From Prevotella sp. (GTDB lineage: Bacteria; Bacteroidota; Bacteroidia; Bacteroidales; Bacteroidaceae), in contig JAFRZC010000050.1 in the NCBI GenBank assembly GCA_017442765.1, positions 1 to 33,662 on the forward strand: a stretch of DNA of 33,662 nucleotides. The letters are read 5' to 3'. Below the pieces are notes generated by a model. The model was not told where the DNA came from and did no database searches. It was given only the letters and a program-made list of their open reading frames with translations. Both the position numbers and the translations under genes were made by a program. Below are positions 1 to 7,395 of the stretch, one piece after another. Each line of letters begins with the position of its first letter. Within the stretch, counting starts at the first letter, position 1.

Positions 1-234
1 CGGGTGTAATTCCTATTTGAAGGGGTTCCGCTCGTTTCACTCGCCCCACCCCTTCCTGTAATCTGCCGCCCGTTCCGGGCTTCCTGCACCTACATACGAA
101 AAACTCAAATTTATTTGGTTCTTTGCTCGTTTATTCGTAACTTTGCCCACAAGAATGGGACTAACAAGCATGTTAAACCCTTAAACAATATGGAATTATA
201 CATAGAGACAAAGAGACTATTCTGAAACAACATC
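1..234. other. Intergenic stretch without a recognisable gene
   Basis: No credible reading frame is visible. The first 100 bases are GC-rich with CCCC and GGGG tracts and carry no motif I recognise. A Bacteroidetes-type promoter on the plus strand follows (listed separately), then about 80 AT-rich bases leading into the structured RNA. The stretch may be the downstream flank of a gene outside the window. Confidence 0.5.
114..145 (+). promoter_or_regulatory. Bacteroidetes-type promoter upstream of the 6S-like RNA
   Basis: TTTG at 114-117, a 20-bp gap, then TAACTTTG at 138-145, matching the primary sigma factor consensus of Bacteroidetes (TTTG, about 20 bp, TAnnTTTG). Transcription would start near 150, about 85 nt before the first pairing base of the RNA, so the RNA would have to be processed from a longer precursor or use a second, weaker promoter such as the imperfect element near 218-225. 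Confidence 0.55.
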
Positions 235-416
235 GATATAAAGAGCGTCAGCTTTTGTAGCTTCTATTCGGAATCTGGACAATTCCAAGCATACAAGAGG
301 CAACATCAGTAATGGCACTCACGCTGCAAGCGTGGGCATGACTGATTTCTTGTATGGGCAAAGTCCAGAGCCTCGAATAGAAATCCCATAAAGTCAGCTC
401 CACGCCTTTTTATATC
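235..416 (+). ncRNA. ssrS: Rod-shaped structured RNA, candidate 6S RNA
   Basis: Nested helices can be drawn by hand. Closing stem: 235-244 with 407-416 and 245-248 with 402-405, 14 bp with one bulged C at 406. Then a large asymmetric bubble (249-261 against 383-401). Upper stems: 262-270/374-382 (9 bp), 274-280/363-369 (7 bp), 290-297/349-356 (8 bp), 305-310/341-346 (6 bp) and a terminal hairpin 320-325/329-334. The span is about 182 nt, close to the 184 nt of E. coli 6S RNA. A long closing stem, central bubble and irregular terminal rod are the hallmarks of 6S RNA, which binds RNA polymerase holoenzyme by mimicking an open promoter. The G243-U408 pair exists only on the plus strand, and a T5 run lies at 407-411. 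The 6S identity is inferred from shape and length, not sequence similarity. A long leader of the following gene is the alternative. Confidence 0.6.
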
Positions 417-502
417 CTCATATATCAATTATACCTTAAACTATTTATCAAAAGTCCTTTCTGGGGCACAAAAGGAACATAAAACAAATGACTGCTTATA
501 TT

Positions 503-739
503 ATGAAAACAAAAAATTCTCTTATGTTGCTTGCCTGTATATTAGCAAGCATGACCTCACGCGCGGCCGACAGCGACGTGTTCACTGCTGATGCAGGAGG
601 TGTTGAAATGACCTTCACCGTCCTTAGCGAAGAAGAAAAAAACCTGTCAGGTAAAAGGAACGTCGTGGACACAACCTTGCATCAACAGCAACTATTTGAG
701 CAAGGAAGAAGTGTTCAAGGGAGGTATTGTAGAAAATGA
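503..739 (+). CDS. N-terminal fragment of BspA-like surface protein (signal peptide; frameshifted)
   Basis: The frame starts with a signal peptide (MKTKNSLMLLACILASMTSRA, likely cleaved before ADSD) and continues into a short N-terminal segment (VEMTFTVLSEEEK) typical of secreted BspA-like proteins. It then runs out of frame and stops. The ATG at 503 is preferred over the one at 488 because it puts the lysine-rich n-region first. The break falls in an A7 run at 636-642. With one A fewer, the sequence reads EEEKTCQVKGT and stays open into the large downstream frame. The fragment is therefore the true start of the next gene. The cause could be a sequencing or assembly indel, a phase-variable slippage tract, or a real inactivating mutation. 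Confidence 0.75.
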   Translation: MKTKNSLMLLACILASMTSRAADSDVFTADAGGVEMTFTVLSEEEKNLSGKRNVVDTTLHQQQLFEQGRSVQGRYCRK

Positions 740-3700
740 CGTTCCAGAGCCAGACCCATCGTTAATCTATGCATACGATGATGAAACCATGACGGCCACG
801 CTCACCAACGGCAGATCCGCCACTGGCGAAGTTGTAATACCAGCTGCCGTGAAGCATAATGAAAAAGTGTACAGCGTGACGAGTATAGGAAACTATGCTT
901 TCATGGGTTGCAAAGGCTTAACTTCGGTTATCATTGACAATAGAGTTACAAGTACTGGCTATGGTGCTTTCTCTTTTTGCACTAATCTAACCTCAGCGAT
1001 TATTGGTCACGGAATGAAAAGCATTGACAGCTGGGCTTTCGGTGGATGCTCCAGTTTAACCTCAGTGACGATTCCCAAGAGTGTGAAAAGCATCGGCTAC
1101 AATGTTTTCTGTGACTGTACTAACTTAACCTCGCTAATTGTAGAAACAGGGAATAGCACCTACGATTCTCGCGACAATTGCAATGCCATCATTGAAACAA
1201 ATACCAATACACTGATTACGGGATGTAACAAAACTACCATCCCCAATAGTGTGACGGACATTCGTGAACTTGCTTTGCAAAATTGTGCAGGGTTGACATC
1301 TCTGTCTATCCCCAGTAGCGTAACGATTATTGGCGAAGGAGCTTTCTTAGGCTGCTCTGGCTTGACCTCCATTGTCGTTGAAGAGGGTAACAGCAACTAC
1401 GACTCCCGCGACAACTGCAATGCTATCATTGAGACCAATACCAACACATTGGTTACCGGTTGCATGAACACCATCATTCCCAATAATGTAACTATCATTG
1501 GCAATTCTGCTTTCTCCGGTTGCATGGGCTTGACTTCTGTGAACATACCCGAAAGCGTGACAACTATTGGTAATTCTGCGTTTAGTGGCTGTACAGGCTT
1601 AACCTCGGTGACTATCCCTAATAGCGTGACGGACATTGATGAATATGCGTTTTATGAGTGTACTGGCTTGACTTCGGTGACATCCCTCATACTGGAACCG
1701 TTTGGAATCAATGAAAATATTTTTTACAGTTATGATAGCGAGACCTATACAGACTGTTGGAGAACCTCTGCCATCCTTCTTGTCCCAAGGGGGACAAAGG
1801 AAAAATATGCGGTAGCTTCTGGCTGGAAGATGTTCGGGGAAAATATCTTAGAGGAAGGGCAAGTTTTTACAGGATACCAGATAATCAATGGAATCCGGTA
1901 TAAGTTAGGTGAGAACGGCGCAACTGTCGTTGCTTTAAAAAATGCCGAATATAAGGGACAAATCGACATCCCCAACAGTGTGACCTACAATGGTGTTGAG
2001 TATTCCGTGACGAGCATAGGAGGCGAGGCTTTCTTTGACTGCGAAGGTCTAACCTCCGTCACCATACCTAACTCCGTGACAACTATCGACAACTATGCTT
2101 TCTGTGACTGCACAGGCCTAACCTCCGTCACCATCCCCAACAGCGTGACGGGCATAGGATTACAGGCTTTCGCTGGTTGCGCTGGTCTGAAATCCGTCAA
2201 CATTCCTAACAGTGTCACGTCTATTGGTGAATGGGCATTCTATTATTGCAGAGGCCTGACCTCCATCACCATACCCAACTCCGTGACGACCATAGGCAAT
2301 AGGGCGTTCTCTGGCTGCAGCGGCCTGACTTCGATGGTGGTTTCAGAAGGTAACTCAACATATGACTCCCGCGACAACTGTAACGCCATTATCGAAACAA
2401 CGACAAATACCCTGCTTGGGGGTTGTAAGAATACGACCATCCCCAACAGCGTGACGACTATTGGACAATGTGCTTTCTTAATTTGCAGCGACCTCACCTC
2501 CATCACGATTCCTAACAGCGTGACGACAATAGGAGAATATGCTTTCTGTGGCTGCAACGGCCTGACCACCATCACCATTCCCAACAGCGTGACGAGCATC
2601 GGAAAATTAGCTTTCTCTGAGTGCAGCGGCCTGACCTCTATCAACATCCCCGAAAGTGTGACAACTATCGGTAATTCTACTTTTAGAGGCTGTACTGGCT
2701 TAACCTCGGTGACTATCCCTAATAGCGTAACGAGTATTGGACACGAGGCTTTCTTTGCTTGCACTGGCCTGACTGCCGTCACCATTCCCAACTCCGTGAC
2801 GACCATGGGCATTAGGGTGTTCTGTGGCTGTACAGGACTGACCTCCGTCAACATACCCAACTCCGTGACAACTATCGCCGATATGACTTTCTATGGGTGT
2901 ACAGGCCTGACCTCTATCAACATCCCCAACAACGTGACGAGCATAGGCTCTTATACGTTCGGTGGTTGCACTGGCCTGACTGAGATTGTATGCTTAATTG
3001 AAAAACCTTTTGCACCTGGAGATAATTGCTGGTATAACGTTAATAAAGACATCCCCCTCTATGTGCCTAAAGGGACGAAGGAACTTTATGAAGCGACAGA
3101 AGGATGGAATGTATTCACCAACATCATCGAGCGGGGTCTCGAGCCAGTAGATAGGGACGAACAGGTGACGTATGACAGCAATGGCGAGTTCAGTGGCGGC
3201 ATGGATTTGGAGGAAACGGTTATCAATGACATTTATTACAACATCCCCGCCAATGCCGGAGACTATAATGCTGACGAAGGCTGCATCACATTGCAGGTTT
3301 CCACCACTGACGAACAGGTGGAGGAAATTGCAGGCAAGGATGTGTTTGACGCAACGGTAAAAGAGAACTTCAAGGGCATCGCCTTCCTCGTTCCAGCCGG
3401 CAGTGGCACAATCACGATAGATGCCGAGACTACAGGCGGAATAACCCTGAAGGTGAAGGTGGGCGACAACGAGCCTGTCACAAAGACACTCAATGGCAAG
3501 CAGACGGTTGTGATACCCTACGGCACGCCAACCTCTGCCTACGTCTATATTTATGCCGGAGGAACAGCGGCGGCCAAAAGCATGTATCCCACTGCGGCAA
3601 CGGAAAACGCACTGAAGATTTACGGTATAACCCTGGGCACGGACAATACTACGGATATCAATTCAGTCCAAAGTCCAGAGTCTAGAGTCCACAGTTATAA

Positions 3701-3794
3701 CAATGCTGTTTACGACCTCCAAGGCCACAAGGTGGCAAGGTGGCTGAAGAAGGGCATCTACATCGTCAACGGCAGAAAGGTAATGGTTAAATAA
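696..3794 (+). CDS. BspA-like leucine-rich-repeat surface protein with type IX secretion C-terminal signal (main body)
   Basis: The body contains two blocks of LRR_5/BspA repeats with the motif GLTSVTIPNSVTSIGxxAF, roughly residues 55-340 and 420-750. Each block ends in a module with a PKGTK/PRGTK-type motif and a GW..F motif. A short beta-rich region follows, then a C-terminal tail (AVYDLQGHKV, KKGIYIVNGRKVMVK) matching the sorting signal of Por/type IX secretion cargo. BspA-like proteins are usually exported adhesins that bind host matrix or other bacteria. The listed start is a TTG inside the frame. The natural start is the ATG at 503, which would give about 1096 aa once the A7 frameshift is corrected. 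A segment containing YDSRDNCNAIIET occurs three times, suggesting internal duplication. A hairpin with a T-rich tail follows the stop. Confidence 0.85.
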   Translation: MSKEEVFKGGIVENDVPEPDPSLIYAYDDETMTATLTNGRSATGEVVIPAAVKHNEKVYSVTSIGNYAFMGCKGLTSVIIDNRVTSTGYGAFSFCTNLTSAIIGHGMKSIDSWAFGGCSSLTSVTIPKSVKSIGYNVFCDCTNLTSLIVETGNSTYDSRDNCNAIIETNTNTLITGCNKTTIPNSVTDIRELALQNCAGLTSLSIPSSVTIIGEGAFLGCSGLTSIVVEEGNSNYDSRDNCNAIIETNTNTLVTGCMNTIIPNNVTIIGNSAFSGCMGLTSVNIPESVTTIGNSAFSGCTGLTSVTIPNSVTDIDEYAFYECTGLTSVTSLILEPFGINENIFYSYDSETYTDCWRTSAILLVPRGTKEKYAVASGWKMFGENILEEGQVFTGYQIINGIRYKLGENGATVVALKNAEYKGQIDIPNSVTYNGVEYSVTSIGGEAFFDCEGLTSVTIPNSVTTIDNYAFCDCTGLTSVTIPNSVTGIGLQAFAGCAGLKSVNIPNSVTSIGEWAFYYCRGLTSITIPNSVTTIGNRAFSGCSGLTSMVVSEGNSTYDSRDNCNAIIETTTNTLLGGCKNTTIPNSVTTIGQCAFLICSDLTSITIPNSVTTIGEYAFCGCNGLTTITIPNSVTSIGKLAFSECSGLTSINIPESVTTIGNSTFRGCTGLTSVTIPNSVTSIGHEAFFACTGLTAVTIPNSVTTMGIRVFCGCTGLTSVNIPNSVTTIADMTFYGCTGLTSINIPNNVTSIGSYTFGGCTGLTEIVCLIEKPFAPGDNCWYNVNKDIPLYVPKGTKELYEATEGWNVFTNIIERGLEPVDRDEQVTYDSNGEFSGGMDLEETVINDIYYNIPANAGDYNADEGCITLQVSTTDEQVEEIAGKDVFDATVKENFKGIAFLVPAGSGTITIDAETTGGITLKVKVGDNEPVTKTLNGKQTVVIPYGTPTSAYVYIYAGGTAAAKSMYPTAATENALKIYGITLGTDNTTDINSVQSPESRVHSYNNAVYDLQGHKVARWLKKGIYIVNGRKVMVK

Positions 3795-3822
3795 TCCTTT
3801 GACTCTAATTTGAGATATACCC

Positions 3823-3865
3823 CTCCCTGCACCTGCTCTCATTGCAAGATGCAGGGAGATTTTAT
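3823..3865 (+). terminator. Probable terminator after the BspA-like gene
   Basis: CTCCCTGCA (3823-3831) pairs perfectly with TGCAGGGAG (3850-3858) across an 18-nt loop and is followed by ATTTTATTCTTT. The loop is long for an intrinsic terminator, so confidence is moderate. Confidence 0.5.
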
Positions 3866-3964
3866 TCTTTGCATTCGCTGCTCCAAAATTTGATTTTATC
3901 GAATCTTGTCACGACTCAACAAAGCAAAAATAATTTTTCTTTGCATTCGCTGCTCCAAAATTTG
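3865..3964 (+). repeat. 28-bp direct repeat, two copies 72 bp apart
   Basis: An identical 28-bp sequence (beginning TTCTTTGCATTCGCTGCTCC and ending TTTG) occurs at 3865-3892 and 3937-3964. The TTTG ending the second copy serves as the -33 element of the promoter for the SH3 lipoprotein. After the first copy a similar but shortened and degraded -7-like stretch follows, so the repeat looks like a duplicated promoter region of which only the downstream copy is intact. Confidence 0.8.
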
Positions 3965-3992
3965 GCAGGTATGGTTTTTTATCGTATTTTTG
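3961..3992 (+). promoter_or_regulatory. Promoter of the SH3 lipoprotein / purD unit
   Basis: TTTG at 3961-3964, a 20-bp gap, and TATTTTTG at 3985-3992 match the Bacteroidetes consensus exactly. The predicted transcript starts near 3998 with a leader of about 65 nt before the ATG at 4063. Confidence 0.75.
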
Positions 3993-4062
3993 CAGATGAA
4001 TTCTGTCGTATATACGTTAGGAATGTCTATATGTTATTCTGTCTAATAAAAACACTGTAAAG

Positions 4063-4533
4063 ATGAAGAAACTAATGATGACTTGCGCCTGCGCCGTGCT
4101 CATCGGCTCGTTTATGACCGGGTGCATTGAGAAGAAAAGTGCAAAAAGCGACGCCGAGTTGCAGGAAATGATTGACAAGGCTGCCGAGAAAAAGGTGGCC
4201 GAAATGGAAAAGGAACGCGAGATGAAGGAGAAGCTCGACCGCGCCGAGGCCATCATTGCCGCCGACAAGGCAAAAAAGGCAAAACCCGCAAAGCAAATCA
4301 AAGAAACGGTGGTTGTCGATGTGCCGGGCACTCGCTACGCCCATGTCATCCGCGAGGGCGGCTACACCAATGCCCGCTCGGGTCCCGGGACAGGCTATGC
4401 CATCCTGAACAAGGTGAAAGACGGCAGCCCCATCCTCTACAGCGGACGGCTTGTGCGCAATGGATGGGTGCAAGTGTTCGACACTAACGGCAATTACTTA
4501 GGCTACATGAGTGCCAACAAGATTGTACCATAA
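4063..4533 (+). CDS. Lipoprotein with coiled coil and bacterial SH3 domain
   Basis: The 156-aa product begins with a lipoprotein signal (MKKLMMTCACAVLIGSFMTGC, lipid-attachment Cys21 after FMTG). Residues 30-85 are a charged, Lys/Glu/Ala-rich helix, probably a coiled coil. The C-terminal third is an SH3b domain (TNARSGPGTGYAILNKVKDGS then GWVQVF and YMSANKI), a fold that usually binds peptidoglycan peptides. It is probably anchored in the outer membrane facing the periplasm. It is transcribed from a strong promoter just upstream and lies 12 bp before purD, so the two are probably co-transcribed, although no functional link is evident. Confidence 0.8.
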   Translation: MKKLMMTCACAVLIGSFMTGCIEKKSAKSDAELQEMIDKAAEKKVAEMEKEREMKEKLDRAEAIIAADKAKKAKPAKQIKETVVVDVPGTRYAHVIREGGYTNARSGPGTGYAILNKVKDGSPILYSGRLVRNGWVQVFDTNGNYLGYMSANKIVP

Positions 4534-4545
4534 TCATAAGTCATA

Positions 4546-5838
4546 ATGCATAATCTATTGCTTCTGGGTAATGGCGGACGTGAACATGCGCTCGCCTGGA
4601 AAATCGCCCAAAGTCCCCGCATCAAGAAACTCTATATCGCTCCGGGTAATCCTGGTACGGCTCAGTGTGGTGAGAACGTTGCCATGAAGGCCGACGACTC
4701 CGAGACCGTCAAAATCTTTTGTACGGAGAAGAACATCGACATGGTGGTCGTCGGACCCGAAAACCCGTTGGTGAAAGGTATTGCCGACGAGCTGAGAGCC
4801 GACCCGCGAACTCATCATATCGCAGTGATAGGACCGTCGAAAAGCGGGGCGAGGCTCGAAGGCAGCAAGGACTTTGCCAAGGCTTTCATGCTTCGGCATG
4901 GCATTCCCACAGCCCGTTATCAGACATTCGACGGCAGCCAACTGGAAGAAGGTCTGGCTTTCCTTGAGCAGATTGCCCCACCCTACGTGCTCAAGGCCGA
5001 CGGCCTATGTGCGGGAAAGGGCGTGCTCATCGTTCCTACGCTCGACAATGCCCGCCAAGAGCTCAAGGCCATGCTCGGCGGAATGTTCGGCAATGCCTCG
5101 TCCAAAGTTGTCATCGAAGAGTTTTTAAGCGGTATCGAGTGCTCGGTCTTTGTGCTTACCGACGGCCGGCACTACAAAATTCTGCCCGAGGCAAAAGACT
5201 ACAAGCGCATCGGCGAGGGCGACACCGGCCTGAACACAGGTGGCATGGGAAGCATCTCACCCGTACCATTTGCCACGTCTGAATGGATGGAAAAAGTAGA
5301 AGAACAAATTATTAAACCTACGATTGAAGGTCTATGTGGCGAAAACATTGATTACAAGGGATTTATCTTCTTCGGGCTTATCAATGTTGAAGGTAACCCG
5401 ATGGTCATAGAATACAACTGCCGGATGGGCGATCCTGAGACGGAAAGCGTGATGCTAAGGCTGAAAAGCGACCTCGTTGATCTGTTTGAAGGCATAAGAG
5501 AGGGAAACCTCGACCAGCGTGAGGTAGTCTTCGACGAGCGTGCTGCAGCCAGCGTGATGCTTGTCTCAGGCGGTTATCCACAGGCATACCAGAAAGGCTA
5601 CCCCATCAGCGGACTTGGCGAAGTGCGGAACTCTATCGTTTTCCATGCAGGAACAACTATAACAAACGGACAAGTCGTCACCAACGGCGGTCGTGTTCTG
5701 GCCGTCTCGAGCTATGGCCCCACCAGAGGAGATGCCCTGAGCCAATGCTACAAGGAAGCTGAAAAGATTGCCTTTACGGGTAAATATTTCCGTACTGACC
5801 TCGGGAAGGATCTCGATGAAGAGGTGAGCAATGGATGA
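4546..5838 (+). CDS. purD: Phosphoribosylamine-glycine ligase (GARS)
   Basis: This enzyme joins glycine to 5-phosphoribosylamine using ATP, the second step of de novo purine synthesis, in the cytoplasm. The 430-aa length is normal. The N-terminal motif GNGGREHA (residues 8-15) is diagnostic. The ATP-grasp domain shows [15 protein letters not shown] (146-160), a [19 protein letters not shown] segment, and the metal-binding [12 protein letters not shown] near 289-300. It follows the SH3 lipoprotein gene by 12 bp and has no promoter of its own that I can see. A perfect 10-bp hairpin straddles its stop codon. Bacteroidales commonly keep purD separate from other pur genes, as here. Confidence 0.95.
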   Translation: MHNLLLLGNGGREHALAWKIAQSPRIKKLYIAPGNPGTAQCGENVAMKADDSETVKIFCTEKNIDMVVVGPENPLVKGIADELRADPRTHHIAVIGPSKSGARLEGSKDFAKAFMLRHGIPTARYQTFDGSQLEEGLAFLEQIAPPYVLKADGLCAGKGVLIVPTLDNARQELKAMLGGMFGNASSKVVIEEFLSGIECSVFVLTDGRHYKILPEAKDYKRIGEGDTGLNTGGMGSISPVPFATSEWMEKVEEQIIKPTIEGLCGENIDYKGFIFFGLINVEGNPMVIEYNCRMGDPETESVMLRLKSDLVDLFEGIREGNLDQREVVFDERAAASVMLVSGGYPQAYQKGYPISGLGEVRNSIVFHAGTTITNGQVVTNGGRVLAVSSYGPTRGDALSQCYKEAEKIAFTGKYFRTDLGKDLDEEVSNG

Positions 5839-5859
5839 ACACGGGATCTGTGTTCATCC
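5833..5859 (+). other. Hairpin overlapping the purD stop codon
   Basis: GGATGAACAC (5833-5842) pairs perfectly with GTGTTCATCC (5850-5859) across a 7-nt loop. The purD stop TGA (5836-5838) lies inside the left arm. No T-run follows, so it is not a classical terminator. It may stabilise the mRNA end or mark a Rho-dependent or processing site. Confidence 0.5.
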
Positions 5860-5907
5860 GTGGCTCAAAACTATCACTCCTTAACTCTGCAAGAATATTA
5901 GTGAACC

Positions 5908-6849
5908 GTGAAAAGATTACAGGATAAGATTGCAGGCAGCCGCCTCACACTTCCCATCGTCGCATCCATCTGCATACTCCTTTTTGCCGGAGACTATTTC
6001 GTATATGGACGTGATGTATGGATACCTCTTGTAGGCATTGCCGTCTCCACGCTTTTAATAGGCGAATGGAGCAATTCCAACGCGCTCATCCGCATCTATA
6101 GCAGTATCATTCCCTGTTCGTTTATGGTGCTGTCAATCATGTCAACAGGCTACTACTCGTCGCTTTCCGGCTCCCTTGTGCAGCTCTGCTTCATCGTCAT
6201 GCTGTTTTGCCTGTTCCGAACCTACCAAGACCATACCACCACCGGCTGGACGTTCTATGCCTTCTTCGCCGTGGGCATTGCCAGTATGATATTCGTTCAG
6301 GTATTGTTTTTTATACCTCTTCTGTGGGTTTTTCTGTTTACGAAGCTTCAGGCAGGCAGCGCACGTACCTTCACGGCTTCGCTGATAGGACTTGTCGCTC
6401 CTTATTGGCTTGCCGCGGCATGGTTGCTCTATGCGGAAGACACAACATTTCTGGCAACTCATTTTTTACCATTAGCCCATTTTGAGCCGGTTTTCACTCC
6501 ATGGCCGACCGACATCAAGATGTTGCTCTCATTTGCTTTTCTGCTCATCCTGTCAATAACAGGAACCATACATTTCTTCCGCCAGAAACACTACGACAAA
6601 ATCCGCACCCAGATGCTCTACGAGCTGCTCATCATCCTCAATGTGTTCAGCTTTCTCTTTGTTGCTCTTCAACCTGCGCATGCCGATTTCCTGCTACGCA
6701 TTATCACAATAACCACCGCTCCGATTATTGGTCATTTTCTTTCCCTCACACGAACTAAAATCACTAACATCGCCTTCATCGTCATCGTGCTGATAGCCTT
6801 TGCGCTGACGATTGTCAACCTATGGATTTCCTTACCGACGTTCTCATAA
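5908..6849 (+). CDS. Multi-pass membrane protein of unknown function
   Basis: I do not recognise a precise family. The 313-aa product is almost entirely hydrophobic, with about eight or nine predicted membrane spans, for example around SICILLFAGDYF, WIPLVGIAVSTLLI and LVQLCFIVMLFCLF, and a last span near IAFIVIVLIAFALTIVNLWI. No catalytic motif is evident. The likely start is the GTG at 5908, since no in-frame ATG lies near the first span. It begins 69 bp after purD and overlaps the next membrane-protein gene by 28 bp, so those two are probably translated together. Similar polytopic proteins are widespread in Bacteroidales next to housekeeping genes. Confidence 0.7.
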   Translation: MKRLQDKIAGSRLTLPIVASICILLFAGDYFVYGRDVWIPLVGIAVSTLLIGEWSNSNALIRIYSSIIPCSFMVLSIMSTGYYSSLSGSLVQLCFIVMLFCLFRTYQDHTTTGWTFYAFFAVGIASMIFVQVLFFIPLLWVFLFTKLQAGSARTFTASLIGLVAPYWLAAAWLLYAEDTTFLATHFLPLAHFEPVFTPWPTDIKMLLSFAFLLILSITGTIHFFRQKHYDKIRTQMLYELLIILNVFSFLFVALQPAHADFLLRIITITTAPIIGHFLSLTRTKITNIAFIVIVLIAFALTIVNLWISLPTFS

Positions 6850-7274
6850 ACTGGGGCTATTGGGGAATGCTCGTCGCGGCCTTCCTTGCCGGTTCGTTCT
6901 TTCCATTCTCGAGCGAGGCCGTCATGCTGGCACTGCTGGCAGCAGACCTTGACGCATGGCCGCTCATCATCTATGGCACGATGGGGAACGTGCTCGGTTC
7001 CGTATTAAACTACTCTCTCGGACGCATGGGGAGACTCGAATGGATAAAGAAATATCTGCATGTGGGGGAAGAAAGCCTTAACCGCGCCAGCCGTTTCATG
7101 AAAGGGCGTGGCGCATGGATGGGGTTCTTTGCCTTCCTCCCTCTGCTCGGAAGTGCCATCACTATTTTACTTGGCTTGACACGCGCAAACATCCCTGTAT
7201 CTTTCCTGACTATTACCGTCGGAAAATTCCTGCGCTATGTGGTGCTTGTCTATGGCGTATCGCTTTTCTTCTGA
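6822..7274 (+). CDS. DedA / YqaA-type inner membrane protein
   Basis: The 150-aa product resembles the short YqaA-type branch of the DedA (SNARE-associated, VTT-domain) superfamily. It opens with a hydrophobic segment ending in a GSFFPFSSEAVM motif, then GNVLGSVLNYSLGRMGR, a cytoplasmic segment (LNRASRFMKGRGAWMGFFAFLPLLGSA), and a final hydrophobic stretch with an F-L-R-Y motif. DedA-type proteins are linked to membrane phospholipid recycling and proton-motive-force homeostasis. The 28-bp overlap with the upstream gene suggests translational coupling. Four spans are likely. Confidence 0.8.
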   Translation: MDFLTDVLINWGYWGMLVAAFLAGSFFPFSSEAVMLALLAADLDAWPLIIYGTMGNVLGSVLNYSLGRMGRLEWIKKYLHVGEESLNRASRFMKGRGAWMGFFAFLPLLGSAITILLGLTRANIPVSFLTITVGKFLRYVVLVYGVSLFF

Positions 7275-7326
7275 ACAAGATTGAAACGACCGAATTTGCT
7301 AAATAATATTAAGAGAGGGGGGCATC

Positions 7327-7359
7327 TTGCACGGTATCGATGAAAATATATTATCTTTG
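7327..7359 (+). promoter_or_regulatory. Promoter of the GT117 gene
   Basis: TATCTTTG at 7352-7359 is a perfect -7 element. A TTG at 7327-7329 lies 22 bp upstream, slightly longer than ideal. Transcription would start near 7365, about 30 nt before the ATG at 7396. Confidence 0.65.
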
Positions 7360-7395
7360 CAAAATTAAAGAATAATCAATAGAAAATAGAGATAC

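Noticed and set aside
2243..2860. Minus-strand open frame of 205 codons inside the BspA-like gene
   Set aside because: It is the mirror of the repeated LRR coding sequence (repeating VVTLLGMV pattern) and arises from the repeat codon bias. It has no promoter.
3842..4060. 72-codon plus-strand frame over the 28-bp repeats
   Set aside because: It runs through a terminator, two direct repeats and a promoter, and translates the repeat twice without domain character.
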